In this document: positions 15,816-24,227 of the stretch, in pieces | Layout: each line of letters opens with the position of its first letter | How positions within the stretch are numbered: the first letter of the stretch is position 1 | Assembly: GCA_035363115.1 (NCBI GenBank) | Contig: DAOSEM010000014.1 | Location: 1-33,820, forward strand | DNA: 33,820 nt | Direction of reading: 5' to 3' | DNA from: Syntrophales bacterium | GTDB lineage: Bacteria > Desulfobacterota > Syntrophia > Syntrophales > PHBD01 | Notes under the pieces: model-generated | What the model saw: only the letters and a program-made list of their open reading frames with translations | Told to the model about the DNA's origin: nothing | The model's database searches: none | Position numbers and translations under genes: made by a program

Positions 15816-15870
15816 TCGAAACCCCTTTCGTGATGAGATGACACCGGAATGAAAGAACGGCCGTCGTTGC

Positions 15871-15900
15871 CGCGGCCCCCGGCATTCCCCGGGGACCGCG
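15871..15900 (-). other. Intercistronic hairpin between thiolase and dehydrogenase genes
   Basis: A 12-bp GC stem (15871-15882 with 15889-15900, one mismatch that becomes a G-U pair in the - strand RNA) and a 6-base loop sit in the 98-bp gap. No T-run follows. It may stabilise or process the operon mRNA. Confidence 0.5.
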
Positions 15901-15913
15901 TGCCCGGGGATGA

Positions 15914-17131
15914 TCAGACCCTGATGACGATTGCCTCGCCCTGCGCCAGCCCGCCGCAGATGGACGCCACTCCGTAGCCGCCGCCCCGTCGCTGAAGCTC
16001 GTAGGCCAGGTGCATGGTGATCCGGGCCGCGCTGGCGCCTACGGGATGCCCGATGGCGATGGCGCCGCCGTTGACGTTGGTCTTCTCCAGAAGCTGCTTC
16101 CAGACCTGCGGATCGCCCCCGGCCAGGAGCTTCGTGGAGACGAGGGGCATGGCGGCGAAGGCCTCGTTGATCTCGATCAGGTCCATGTTCCCGATCTTGA
16201 GCTCGACCCTGTTGAGTGCCTTCTCGATCGTTTTCGCCGGGATGGTGGCGATCCCCCGGGGATCCGTGGCGGAGCTGACGGTCGCCAGGATCGTCGCCAG
16301 CGGCTTCAGCCCCAGTTCCTTCGCCCGGCCCGCGGTCATGAGCAGGATCGCGCTGGCGCCCGCGCTGAGGGGAGGGGCGTTGCCCGCCGTGACGGTGGGG
16401 CTGCCGTAGATCGGCTTCAGCTTCGCCAGGGCCTCCAGGGTGACCTTCCGGGGGGACTCGTCCCTGTCGATCACGATGGGCTCCCCCTTCTTCTGCGGGA
16501 TGACCACCGGGACGATCTCCTCGCCGATCTTGAGTTTCCCCTCGGCAAAGGCTTTGGCGTACTTCTCCTGGCTCCCCAGCGCCCAGGCGTCCTGCATCTC
16601 CCGCGTGACGCCGTGCTCGACGGCCACTTCGCCCGCGTCCCGGGCGACCGGATTGAATCCCTTGGACTGATAACCCAGTTCGAAGAGGCAATCAATCAGC
16701 TTGATGTGGCCCAGCCGCTTCCCGCTCCGGAGGCCCGGGGCGAGGTGCGGCGTCCGCGGCATGTTCTCGGAGCCGACGGCCATGGCGGTCCGGGCCTCCC
16801 CGGCCCGGATGGACATGACGCCGAGGCGCAGCGCCGTGAGGGAGGAGCAGCAGGCCCGGTCCAGCGAGACGGAGTTGTTCTCCGCAGGGAAACCCGCCAG
16901 AAGCGTGGCCTGCCGCCCCGGGACGTCCGTCTCCAGGGCATACTCTGCAGGAATGCAGCTCCCGTAGTAGAGGTCGTCCACCTCGTCCGGCTTGAGGCCC
17001 ACCCGCTGGAGGGCTTCCTTCATCACGATCACCCCCAGGTCGATGCTGGGGATGTCGGCCATGGCCGAGTCGAACCGGCTGAAGGGCGTGCGGACGGCAC
17101 TGACGATGACGATATCTTCCTGATTTGCCAT
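15914..17131 (-). CDS. Thiolase (acetyl-CoA C-acyltransferase)
   Basis: Cleaves 3-ketoacyl-CoA with CoA, or condenses two acyl-CoAs. 405 residues, normal for the family. Nucleophile C94 lies in DRACCSSL; the His-containing NVNGGAIAIGHPVGASAAR and the last Cys in ICGGLAQGEA complete the active site. INEAFA (oxyanion/His loop) is also present. ATG 17131 has AAGGAGAG at six bases. It is third in the sigma-54-type operon, 39 bp after the SDR gene. It supplies the thiolysis step for 3-ketoacyl-CoA from the SDR. Confidence 0.95.
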   Translation of the reverse strand: MANQEDIVIVSAVRTPFSRFDSAMADIPSIDLGVIVMKEALQRVGLKPDEVDDLYYGSCIPAEYALETDVPGRQATLLAGFPAENNSVSLDRACCSSLTALRLGVMSIRAGEARTAMAVGSENMPRTPHLAPGLRSGKRLGHIKLIDCLFELGYQSKGFNPVARDAGEVAVEHGVTREMQDAWALGSQEKYAKAFAEGKLKIGEEIVPVVIPQKKGEPIVIDRDESPRKVTLEALAKLKPIYGSPTVTAGNAPPLSAGASAILLMTAGRAKELGLKPLATILATVSSATDPRGIATIPAKTIEKALNRVELKIGNMDLIEINEAFAAMPLVSTKLLAGGDPQVWKQLLEKTNVNGGAIAIGHPVGASAARITMHLAYELQRRGGGYGVASICGGLAQGEAIVIRV

Positions 17132-17170
17132 TCTGATCTCTCCTTTTTGAAGCGCTGAATACCCCCGTTG

Positions 17171-17944
17171 CTACTTCGCGGCCATCCGGATCGAGCCGTC
17201 CAAGCGGATCACCTCGCCGTTGAGCATCGGGTTCTCGATGATCTGTTTGCACAGCATGGCGAACTCCGAGGGATCGCCCAGCCGCCGCGGGAAGGGAACC
17301 ATCGCCCCCAGGGCGTCGCGGGCGGCCTGCGGCAGGATCGCCAGCATCGGCGTGTTGAAGAGCCCCGGGGCGATTGTCATGACGCGGACACCGTAATCGG
17401 CGCACTCCCGGGCCAGGGGCAGGGTCATGCCGACGACACCCGCCTTGGAGGCGCTGTAGGCGGGCTGTCCGACCTGCCCGTCGAAGGCCGCGGCGGAGGC
17501 CGTGTTGATAACGACGCCCTTCTCCCCGTCCTTCCCCGCCTCGTTCTTGACCATCTGCTCCACCGCCAGGCGGATCACGTTGAAGGTGCCCACCAAGTTG
17601 ATCTGTACGACCCGGTTGAAAAAGGCGAGCGGCATGGGGCCCTTCTTGGACAGGAGCTTCGCGGGATCGCCGACGCCGGCGCAGTTGATGGCTACGTTGA
17701 TGCCGCGGAAGGCGTCCACCGCCTTCGCGACGGAGGCCAGGACGCTCTCCTCGTTCGTCACGTCGGTGCCGCAGAAGACGACGCCGGCCCCCAGCTCGGC
17801 GATCAGCTTATCCGCCCGCTCCTTCTGCATCGGCAGGTCAAAGATCGCGGCCTTGCCGCCGTTCTCTGCGATCATACGAACGCACGCTTCCCCCAGTCCC
17901 GACGCGCCGCCGGTGACCACTGCCTTCACATCTTTCAGGTTCAC
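17171..17944 (-). CDS. SDR 3-hydroxyacyl-CoA dehydrogenase (type II, HSD17B10-like)
   Basis: 257-residue short-chain dehydrogenase. Nucleotide motif TGGASGLG (11-18) with D36 after the second strand, which favours NAD over NADP. Catalytic N116, S150, Y163 and K167 are present (INTAS, AYSASK). The pattern MPLAFFNRVVQINLVGTFN and PGLFNTPML is that of the type II 3-hydroxyacyl-CoA dehydrogenase group. The start is a GTG (17944) with AAAGGAGAG upstream, 22 bp after the CoA-transferase stop. It oxidises 3-hydroxyacyl-CoA just before the thiolase step. Confidence 0.9.
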   Translation of the reverse strand: MNLKDVKAVVTGGASGLGEACVRMIAENGGKAAIFDLPMQKERADKLIAELGAGVVFCGTDVTNEESVLASVAKAVDAFRGINVAINCAGVGDPAKLLSKKGPMPLAFFNRVVQINLVGTFNVIRLAVEQMVKNEAGKDGEKGVVINTASAAAFDGQVGQPAYSASKAGVVGMTLPLARECADYGVRVMTIAPGLFNTPMLAILPQAARDALGAMVPFPRRLGDPSEFAMLCKQIIENPMLNGEVIRLDGSIRMAAK

Positions 17945-17966
17945 GGGTCTCTCCTTTCTTCCCTCT

Positions 17967-19301
17967 TTATTTGGACATGTAGAAATTCTTCTTCAGGCTG
18001 TTGCGCAGCTCCCCCCGGAGGTCCGGGTGGGCGATCTCGATGAGGGCAAGGCCCCGCTCCCGCCGCGTCTTGTAGCGGATGTCGGCGATGCCGTACTCCG
18101 TGACGACGTACTGGGCATAGAACCGGGGAACGCTGACGGGGGTTCCCAGCGGCAGCTCCGGCACGATCGCCGATACGAACGATCCGTCCTTCAGCTTCCG
18201 CGCCGCGTAGAGCATCGTGATGCCCCGACCGCCCTTCGAGTAGAAGGTGCCGATCATGAAGTCGAGCTGGCCGCCGACGCCGCTCACCATGCGGTGGCCG
18301 ATCCCCTCCGAGGCGATCTGGCCGCTCATGTCCACCATCATGGCCATGTTCATGGCGACCATGTTGGGGTGCTGGGCGATGAAGGCGGGATTGTTGGTGT
18401 AGGAGGACGGGTAGAACGCGCAGACGGGGTTCTCGTGGACGTAGTCGTACATGGACTGGTCGCCCATGCAGAAGGTCGCCACGGTGACGCCCTTGTGGAA
18501 GGGCTTTTTCGCGTTCGTCACGATGCCCTTTTCCACGAGCTGGGGCAGGCCGATGGGGAACATCTCCGTCAGGACGCCCAGATCGTGCTTGCCTTCCAGG
18601 CCCGCCACGACGGCCTCCGGAATGGCGCCGATGCCCATCTGGATCGTATCGCCGTTTTTGAGCAGCTCCAGGGCGTATTCGCCGATCTTCTTCTCCCGCT
18701 CCCCCGGCGTGGCCCGGCCGACCTTGGGGATGGGCGTCGAGTTCTCCACGAAGACGTCGAACTCGGAGATATGCATCCAGTTGTCGCCGTAGATCGTCGG
18801 CATCTGGTCGTTCACCTCGGCGATGGCCAGGCGGAGCTTCCCCTCCTCACGGCCTTTTCGGATGGCCTCCATGGTGTAGAAGTTCGTGAGGCCGAGGTTG
18901 ATGAAGCCCTGGGCATTGGGCGGCGCGGTCATGCAGATGAAGACGTCGGAGCGCTTCGCGTACTTGTCGCCGCCCTCGGAGCTCATGAGGGGCAGGTAAT
19001 CCGGCAGGCGGGACTCGATGATCTTGCGGCTGGCTCCCGTCCCGAAGGACGGGTCGAAGTTGATGTGGCCGTCCAGGCCCTTCATGAACTCTAGGTCGTA
19101 GAGCCTCGACGGGCGGACGGCGACGGAATCGCAGATCCGGACCCCCCTGAGCTCTTTCCCCCGGTCCAGGATTGCGTCGAACATGGCCGGAGAGCAGGAA
19201 CCGACGGCCAGGCCGATCCCCACGAAGTCATTGTCCCGAATCTGTGCGGCCGCACCAGCCAGGCTCGTCGATTTGCGCTTGTACTCTTCCTTCCAGTCCA
19301 T
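17967..19301 (-). CDS. Acetyl-CoA hydrolase/transferase family CoA-transferase, copy 1
   Basis: 444 residues of the Cat1/4-hydroxybutyrate CoA-transferase family, which moves CoA between acetyl-CoA and another acid through a glutamyl-CoA intermediate. The catalytic Glu is E246 in LGVLTEMFPIG, and the GIGAIPEAV loop (224-232) fits. It is the first gene of a four-gene operon. ATG 19301 has AAAGGAGG upstream. A sigma-54 promoter lies at 19416-19431 with two small hairpins (19322-19343 and 19357-19375) in the leader. A paralogue that matches along nearly its whole length is at 24252-25583; unlike copy 1, that one has no sigma-54 promoter in view. The natural acid partner is unknown. Confidence 0.92.
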   Translation of the reverse strand: MDWKEEYKRKSTSLAGAAAQIRDNDFVGIGLAVGSCSPAMFDAILDRGKELRGVRICDSVAVRPSRLYDLEFMKGLDGHINFDPSFGTGASRKIIESRLPDYLPLMSSEGGDKYAKRSDVFICMTAPPNAQGFINLGLTNFYTMEAIRKGREEGKLRLAIAEVNDQMPTIYGDNWMHISEFDVFVENSTPIPKVGRATPGEREKKIGEYALELLKNGDTIQMGIGAIPEAVVAGLEGKHDLGVLTEMFPIGLPQLVEKGIVTNAKKPFHKGVTVATFCMGDQSMYDYVHENPVCAFYPSSYTNNPAFIAQHPNMVAMNMAMMVDMSGQIASEGIGHRMVSGVGGQLDFMIGTFYSKGGRGITMLYAARKLKDGSFVSAIVPELPLGTPVSVPRFYAQYVVTEYGIADIRYKTRRERGLALIEIAHPDLRGELRNSLKKNFYMSK

Positions 19302-19415
19302 ACCCCCTCCTTTCGTGTCTGCCCTGTTCCTCCCAAAACAGGGACGTTGAACGGAAGACCGCCCCCTTTGCGGTCCCCTGCTTTCCCACGATGTGCATGG
19401 AACGGTCCCCTATAG

Positions 19416-19431
19416 AGCAAGGGATGTGCCC
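19416..19431 (-). promoter_or_regulatory. Sigma-54 (-24/-12) promoter of CoA-transferase operon
   Basis: On the - strand GGGCAC-N5-TTGCT, one mismatch from TGGCAC-N5-TTGCW, with the needed 10 bp between GG and GC. It would start RNA near 19405, about 100 nt before the ATG. The same bases also form a 7-bp inverted repeat (GCAAGGG-5-CCCTTGC, 19417-19435), so part of the match could be chance. A sigma-54 activator gene lies 3 kb away. Confidence 0.65.
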
Positions 19432-19514
19432 TTGCATGGCATGAACGCGTTACATATTGTTATTTATGGATATTTGTCTATTCAGAGCGGCGGTGCAGCG
19501 CGGGATCGATGAAC

Positions 19515-19536
19515 CAATGATTCAATCATTGAATCA
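19515..19536. promoter_or_regulatory. Palindromic candidate enhancer site
   Basis: Two overlapping perfect inverted repeats: CAATGATT-c-AATCATTG (19515-19531) and TGATTCA-5-TGAATCA (19518-19536). The centre is about 95 bp upstream of the -24 element, a usual distance for an activator of a sigma-54 promoter. Binding partner inferred. Confidence 0.5.
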
Positions 19537-19598
19537 GATGTTTCATTTTTTGAAGGTAGACATGAGATGAGAAATGAAACGCTGTTTGCGTCCCCCAA

Positions 19599-19663
19599 AA
19601 ATAAATCAGATTTCAAATCGGTAAATTAAAGCCCCAAAAAAAGATTTCAAATCTGATTTATTT
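19599..19663. repeat. 21-bp inverted repeat, first locus
   Basis: Arms 19599-19619 and 19643-19663 pair at 20 of 21 positions across a 23-base spacer. The core AAATCAGATTTCAAA also occurs at 22244-22258 after the sigma-54 activator gene. It may act as terminator of the TPR gene on the - strand or as a protein site. Confidence 0.6.
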
Positions 19664-19730
19664 AGGTTGCTCTCTGAGAGGATCCCTTTTTTTTGTGCCC
19701 TACATTCACACCGATCCAATGGCATGTCGT

Positions 19731-21227
19731 TTACTTGCCGACCAGTTTGATAAAGTCAGGGTGGTTTTTGATGCTTTTAAATTGCGGATCCTTTTGGGCC
19801 TTGACTTTATTCGACGAATCAAGTCCGACTGCTTCTCTTAAGTCAATGATTGCTTTTTTCGAATCTCCCCTGCCTGCATGAGCAAGAGCTCGTTTATAAT
19901 GAAGTGTCGAATTACCCGGTTTTAATTCAATGGCATCATCATATTTTCCAATCGCAAAATCGTAATCTCCACGCCTGGAAAAGTCATCCGCATACAATTC
20001 AGATGCCTTGCTGCGATCCATGTCCGAAAGATTCTTTTTGCCGAGCAGCAAATATGCCGACGCTCTCTGCATGTAGTTGAAGGCAACCGGCTCAAGCTCT
20101 ATTGCCTTGTCATAATCCGCGATTGCCAGCTCCGGCTTGTTCATCGGATTGATCAAGACACTCGCACGCGCCACGTAATTTGTGGAATCTCGCGGGTCAA
20201 GTTCGATTGCCTTGTTGAAATCCGCGTAAGCGAGATCGCTCCTGCCAAGGTTGCTATAGGATGATCCCCTGTAGAAAAAATAATTCGCTTCTTTCGGGTT
20301 CAATCTGATTGCGTCCGTGTAATCCCGAACCGCCAGGCTGAAATCCCTCCTGTCGGCATAATAATACTTCCCGCGATCATAATAAGCCTCCGCTCTTTCT
20401 CTGGTTCCGGAAGCCGAGTGGATCGCCTTTCCGAATGCATCGAGTGCAAGGTCGCCTTTTTTGAGCTCTTTATAGGTCCAGGCCCGATACAGGTAGGATT
20501 TCGAGTCCTTCGGCTCGATGGTAAGCAGCTTGTAGAAATCCTGCATGGAGTGATTCTCGTCGCCAATCAAGGCCCGTGCATAGTAGGCCTCGATGCTGTC
20601 GGGATCCAGTTCAATGGCCCGGCTGTACGCTTCAATCGCCTCTTTGAACGCCCCGCGGTCTTTGGCTGCAAAACCCCGTTCCAGCCATTCCCTGGCGGAC
20701 AATTTCCTGATTGATTGATCATACGCTGTTTTCTGTGTCTCCCCGTTTTTTGCAGAAGCCAGTTCTTTCCGGAGCGTTTCGACCTCCCGCAGCAGTTCGT
20801 CCGACTTCCTCCTGATCGTCTCCAGTTCCTTTGTCTTGTCGCGGTCCCTGCGCAGGGCGTCGATCGACTGCGCCACCTTGTCCGGATCGGCTGCAATCTT
20901 CGCTTTCAGCCAGTACACGTGCCCGTCCCACTTTTCATCGACGATTTCCGTCTGGACGATGCCCGCCGTCAGGGTTGTGATCTGATCCCTGGTGAGTTGG
21001 AAATTCTTCACCTCCGTATCGCTTTCGAGATACGTCCCCAGCTCCTCCAGAAGAAGCCTTTTCACCTCTCGTAACGCGATGACGCGGCTTGAATTCCGGC
21101 TGTCGTCTTCACTTGCCCGGTAGGTGTATTCCTTGATGAAGGTCCTGGTTCCGGCAAAAGAAACATGGGGGACAAACAAGAATAATAACAATGAATAAAG
21201 AAGAATCCTCGCTGGAATGGAACGCAT
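19731..21227 (-). CDS. Exported TPR-repeat protein
   Basis: 498 residues: a signal peptide (MRSIPARILLYSLLLFLFVP then HVSFA before GTR), a conserved alpha/beta N-terminal domain (~25-125), a coiled coil (~125-165, KELETIRRKSDELLREVETLRKEL) and about eight TPR units (~180-480; repeated A..Y..AI.LDP). It should act in the periplasm as a protein-protein scaffold. Start choice: the frame extends to ATG 21263 but that start has a poor ribosome site; ATG 21227 has AAAGGA nine bases upstream and puts the signal peptide at the very N-terminus. It lies 44 bp after the hydrolase gene on the same strand. No partner is known. Confidence 0.85.
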   Translation of the reverse strand: MRSIPARILLYSLLLFLFVPHVSFAGTRTFIKEYTYRASEDDSRNSSRVIALREVKRLLLEELGTYLESDTEVKNFQLTRDQITTLTAGIVQTEIVDEKWDGHVYWLKAKIAADPDKVAQSIDALRRDRDKTKELETIRRKSDELLREVETLRKELASAKNGETQKTAYDQSIRKLSAREWLERGFAAKDRGAFKEAIEAYSRAIELDPDSIEAYYARALIGDENHSMQDFYKLLTIEPKDSKSYLYRAWTYKELKKGDLALDAFGKAIHSASGTRERAEAYYDRGKYYYADRRDFSLAVRDYTDAIRLNPKEANYFFYRGSSYSNLGRSDLAYADFNKAIELDPRDSTNYVARASVLINPMNKPELAIADYDKAIELEPVAFNYMQRASAYLLLGKKNLSDMDRSKASELYADDFSRRGDYDFAIGKYDDAIELKPGNSTLHYKRALAHAGRGDSKKAIIDLREAVGLDSSNKVKAQKDPQFKSIKNHPDFIKLVGK

Positions 21228-21271
21228 CCGTTTCTTTCCTTTCAAACGGCAAATCTCGGACATGCTGTTTC

Positions 21272-22153
21272 TTATGGATTCATTAACGGTCGTGAGATGG
21301 CCTCTGTAATTTCCGGCCAGACCCCTGTCGGCATATCGTGCCCCATGCCGTTGACGATCAACAGTCTTGCCCCCGGTATTGCCCGGGCCGTATCCATCCC
21401 GCCTTCGACCGGGATCAGCGGATCATCGGCCCCATGAACGACAAGCGTCGGGACCCGAATGGATGAAAGCGACGGCCTCCGGTCGCCGCCGGCAATCACC
21501 GCCGTGTTCTGGCGTGCCATTCCCTGCGGGCAATGGGAACGGTCATAGCTCTTCTCCATGAATGTCCGGGCCCGTTCTTCCTCGAAAGGAAACCCGGGGC
21601 TCCAGATCCTCCGCCATACATTCATGTTGTGTTCGATGTATGCTTCGCGTTCCACCGGCGCCGGCGCGACAACGGCGGCGATGGCTTCGGGTTTCCCCTG
21701 CGGGAGGCCGGGATTGCCCGTTGTCGACATGATGGAAGTCAGGCTCAGCACGCGATCTGGATGCCGATACGAGACCGCCTGGGCGATCATGCCGCCCATG
21801 GAAGCGCCGCAGACATGCGCCTTCCCGATGCCCAGGGCGTCGAGCAGGCCAACGGCGTCATCGGCCATATCGTCCAGGGAATATGCCGATTCCACGGTTC
21901 TGCCCTCCATGGCCGCCTTGACGGCCGCCATCATGTCGGGAATCCCCGCTTCATCGAATTTCGTCGAAAGACCGGCGTCCCGGTTGTCAAAACGAATGAC
22001 GAAGAACCCTTTTTGGGCTAGGGATTTGCAGAACTCTATCTCCCAGAAGAGCATCTGGGCACCGCAACCGGCAATCAGCAGCAATGCCGGGAAAGAACGA
22101 TCACCAAACGTTTCATACTCGATCTGGATTCCATTCGCTTTTACATGGGGCAT
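21272..22153 (-). CDS. Alpha/beta-hydrolase
   Basis: 293 residues with the alpha/beta-hydrolase fold. Nucleophile S118 in GASMGG, acid in HGADDPLIP and His in NGMGHDMP form the triad; the oxyanion strand is LLLIAGCGAQ. The RFDNRDAGLS motif is that of the esterase/epoxide-hydrolase-like group. ATG 22153 (AAGGAG six bases upstream) is chosen over ATG 22168. It lies between the sigma-54 activator and the TPR gene on one strand, after a hairpin at 22244-22270. The substrate cannot be told; an ester or thioester of the nearby pathways is possible. Confidence 0.9.
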   Translation of the reverse strand: MPHVKANGIQIEYETFGDRSFPALLLIAGCGAQMLFWEIEFCKSLAQKGFFVIRFDNRDAGLSTKFDEAGIPDMMAAVKAAMEGRTVESAYSLDDMADDAVGLLDALGIGKAHVCGASMGGMIAQAVSYRHPDRVLSLTSIMSTTGNPGLPQGKPEAIAAVVAPAPVEREAYIEHNMNVWRRIWSPGFPFEEERARTFMEKSYDRSHCPQGMARQNTAVIAGGDRRPSLSSIRVPTLVVHGADDPLIPVEGGMDTARAIPGARLLIVNGMGHDMPTGVWPEITEAISRPLMNP

Positions 22154-22243
22154 TGTCTGCTCCTTCATATTTCAATATCAGTATGCCGCTTTGCGTGAGA
22201 GTCCAGCACATGCGAGGGAATCTGTCATTTAAGCCAAAAAATA

Positions 22244-22270
22244 AAATCAGATTTCAAACCTGATTTATTT
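22244..22270 (-). terminator. A/T-rich hairpin terminator after the sigma-54 activator gene
   Basis: AAATCAG (22244-22250) pairs with CTGATTT (22260-22266) around a 9-base loop, two bases after the TAA stop (22273-22275), and A/T runs lie on both sides. The sequence is shared with the inverted repeat at 19599-19663. Confidence 0.65.
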
Positions 22271-22272
22271 TT

Positions 22273-24039
22273 TTAGGGTTTCCTATTTTCCCGGCCAATG
22301 CCGTACTTCCGGATGCGGTACACGGCGGTCGGCCTGGAGATGCCCAGCATCCGGGCGGCCCGGGACATGTTTCCCTCGCAGACATCGAGGGCCTTGATGA
22401 GAAGGTCCCGGTTCCGCTCGTCCAGGCTACCGGCCGACAAGGATGCGCTCTCCGAGACGGCTTTCGCCCTCTCCAGGGTTCCGGCACCGTCGGCTTGCTC
22501 CGTCCGGTCCTGCATCTGTTCGTAATCGCTGTTCATCCGGGCGAAAAACCGCAGGGCCTCCATGAGCAGCCGGTCCCGCGAGGCAGCGTCCAGGAACTCC
22601 CGGCCGTCTTCGCGTGCTTCCCCCGCCGGATCATTGCCGGCCCAGCCGTACCCGCCGTCGCTGTGCACCACGAACGCCAGGTGGCGCGGCTCGATGATGC
22701 TCCCCTCCTCCATCAGGACGACGCGGTCGACGGCGTTCTTCAACTCCCGGACGTTGCCCGTCCAGGGGGTGTTGACCAGGATTTCCCGGGCCTCCTTCGA
22801 GATCTCCTGGAACCGCTTTCCATAGGTCTTGTTGAATTTGTCCATGAAGAACAGGGCAATGGGAAGGATGTCCTTCTTGCGCTCACGGAGGGGCGGGAGC
22901 GAGATCTTGGCGATGTTCAGCCGGTAGTAGAGGTCTTTCCGGAATTTCCCCTCGGCGGTCAACTGTTCCAGTTTCCGGTTCGTCGCCGCGACGACGCGGA
23001 CGTCCACCTTCTTCGTCTTCGAGCCGCCGACGGGATAGAATTCCCGCTCTTCGAGAAACCGCAGAAGCTTGACCTGCGTGGACGGCAGCAGTTCGCTGAT
23101 CTCGTCCAGGAGCAGGGTCCCGCCGTCGGCCAACTCGAAGATCCCCTTCTTGCCTTCCTGGAGGCCGCCGGTAAACGTGCCCTTGTCGTAGCCGAACAGC
23201 TCGGATTCGACGAGGTCCTTGCTGATGGCGCCGCAGTTGATGCGAATGTAGGGCTTCCCGACCCGGCTGCTGTGGTAGTGCAGGATCCGGGCGATGATCT
23301 CCTTTCCCGTCCCGGTCTCGCCCTCGATCAGGACCGTCGTGTCGTAGCTCCGGGCGATCTTGAGTGTCTGCGCCAGCACCCTCTTCATCTCCTCGCTCTC
23401 GCAGACCATGTCCGTCTCGACTTCCTGCCATGACAGGAGCTGCTCGATCCGCTTCTTGTTCCGCTCCTGGAGCTTCGCGTTTTCGATGATGATGCTGGCC
23501 TGGTTCGCGAAAATGGAGAAGGACTTGATCTCACTCTTCGTCAGGTCCATCTTCACGTCGTTCCTGTCCGCCTCGATGAGCCCGATGACGTCCTTTTTGA
23601 TCATCAGGGGCACGGCCAGCGTGGAGACCCGCTTGTGGATCGCGCTGATCTTCAGGTCGATGTCCGTGATCCGGTCGTCCTTCGCGTGGTCCTTGATATA
23701 GATGGTCTTCCCCGTCTTCATGACGGCCGTCTCGATGCACTCGTGCCGGTCCAGCCGGAAGGGACGGGTGAGCGCCCGCTCCCGCTCGGCCGGCTTGAAG
23801 CCGATGAGGTACTTGCATTCCAGGAGGCTGCTGTCCTCGTCCCTGAGGAAGATGGCGACCCGCGTGAACCCGAAGACCCTCGATGTCTCCTTCACGATCT
23901 CCGTGAGGATGCGGTCGAGGGTGATCGGTTTCGTCAGGAGGCTGCTGATCTTGTGGATCGAGGACAGGAGCCTCTCCTTCCTCGCCGCATCGAGGATGTA
24001 CCGGTCCGCTTTTTCCCGTGCTGCGCCTTTTACCGCCAT
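22273..24039 (-). CDS. GAF-domain sigma-54-dependent activator (AAA+, Fis HTH)
   Basis: 588-residue enhancer-binding protein. GAF domain ~25-185 (ligand sensing); AAA+ domain ~205-440 with Walker A GETGTGKE (240-247) and Walker B LLLDEI (309-314); Fis-type HTH at the end (GNMSRAARMLGISRPTAVYRIRKYG). The sigma-54 contact loop reads GTFTGG (287-292), not the usual GAFTGA: Phe and Thr are kept, two Ala are changed. No receiver domain, so control is by ligand. It is a good candidate activator of the sigma-54 promoter at 19416-19431. The terminator of RNA copy B ends 44 nt before ATG 24039 with no promoter between, so expression may depend on read-through of that leader. Confidence 0.93.
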   Translation of the reverse strand: MAVKGAAREKADRYILDAARKERLLSSIHKISSLLTKPITLDRILTEIVKETSRVFGFTRVAIFLRDEDSSLLECKYLIGFKPAERERALTRPFRLDRHECIETAVMKTGKTIYIKDHAKDDRITDIDLKISAIHKRVSTLAVPLMIKKDVIGLIEADRNDVKMDLTKSEIKSFSIFANQASIIIENAKLQERNKKRIEQLLSWQEVETDMVCESEEMKRVLAQTLKIARSYDTTVLIEGETGTGKEIIARILHYHSSRVGKPYIRINCGAISKDLVESELFGYDKGTFTGGLQEGKKGIFELADGGTLLLDEISELLPSTQVKLLRFLEEREFYPVGGSKTKKVDVRVVAATNRKLEQLTAEGKFRKDLYYRLNIAKISLPPLRERKKDILPIALFFMDKFNKTYGKRFQEISKEAREILVNTPWTGNVRELKNAVDRVVLMEEGSIIEPRHLAFVVHSDGGYGWAGNDPAGEAREDGREFLDAASRDRLLMEALRFFARMNSDYEQMQDRTEQADGAGTLERAKAVSESASLSAGSLDERNRDLLIKALDVCEGNMSRAARMLGISRPTAVYRIRKYGIGRENRKP

Positions 24040-24082
24040 GTCAGGTCCTGTGTCCGGCCCGGTCCGCCGACCCCGGCTCCAC

Positions 24083-24221
24083 GAAAAAACCCCGTTCTCT
24101 ATTCGGGAGAAACGGGGTTTCCAGTGGCTTGGCCATCGGTCATTACCGGTCTGGGCTGAAACGGTTCGCTGAATCCGGAAACGGTGTCGCCTGTTTCCTG
24201 CTCGGTCGCTATGGCTGATGC
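24083..24221 (-). ncRNA. Candidate leader/small RNA, family copy B
   Basis: About 139 nt from a near-perfect sigma-70 promoter (24228-24255) to an intrinsic terminator (24084-24119). It shares ordered blocks with copies A and C: GAGCAGGAAAC near the 5' part, GTTTCCGG, then ACCGTTTCAGC followed by ACCGGTA (24145-24165), which is nearly identical to copy A. Its -35 overlaps the stop codon of the upstream CoA-transferase. It directly precedes the sigma-54 activator gene, so leader attenuation is the simplest reading; a free small RNA is the alternative. Confidence 0.65.
24084..24119 (-). terminator. Intrinsic terminator of RNA copy B
   Basis: Stem CCCCGTTTCTC/GAGAACGGGG with one bulged base and a short loop, followed on the - strand by six T (A-run 24084-24089). 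Located 44 nt before the sigma-54 activator start. Confidence 0.85.
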
Positions 24222-24227
24222 GGAGCC

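Larger units (their letters stand above)
19302..19730. promoter_or_regulatory. Regulatory intergenic region before the CoA-transferase operon
   Basis: No gene is present in these 429 bp. On the - strand in order come a 21-bp near-perfect inverted repeat (19599-19619/19643-19663), a nested palindrome (19515-19536), a sigma-54 promoter (19416-19431), two leader hairpins and the ribosome site of the CoA-transferase. The layout of upstream palindromes, then a -24/-12 promoter, is that of an enhancer-dependent operon. Confidence 0.65.

Noticed and set aside
14670..16691. 673-residue dehydrogenase fusion frame
   Set aside because: The extra N-terminal part overlaps the thiolase gene out of frame and has no motif; ATG 15815 with a good ribosome site gives the normal family length.
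24083..24221. Known c-di-GMP-type riboswitch as identity of the RNA family
   Set aside because: The conserved core bases of that class (CACGCACAGGGCAAACC and GCAAAGCC blocks) are not present in any of the three copies.
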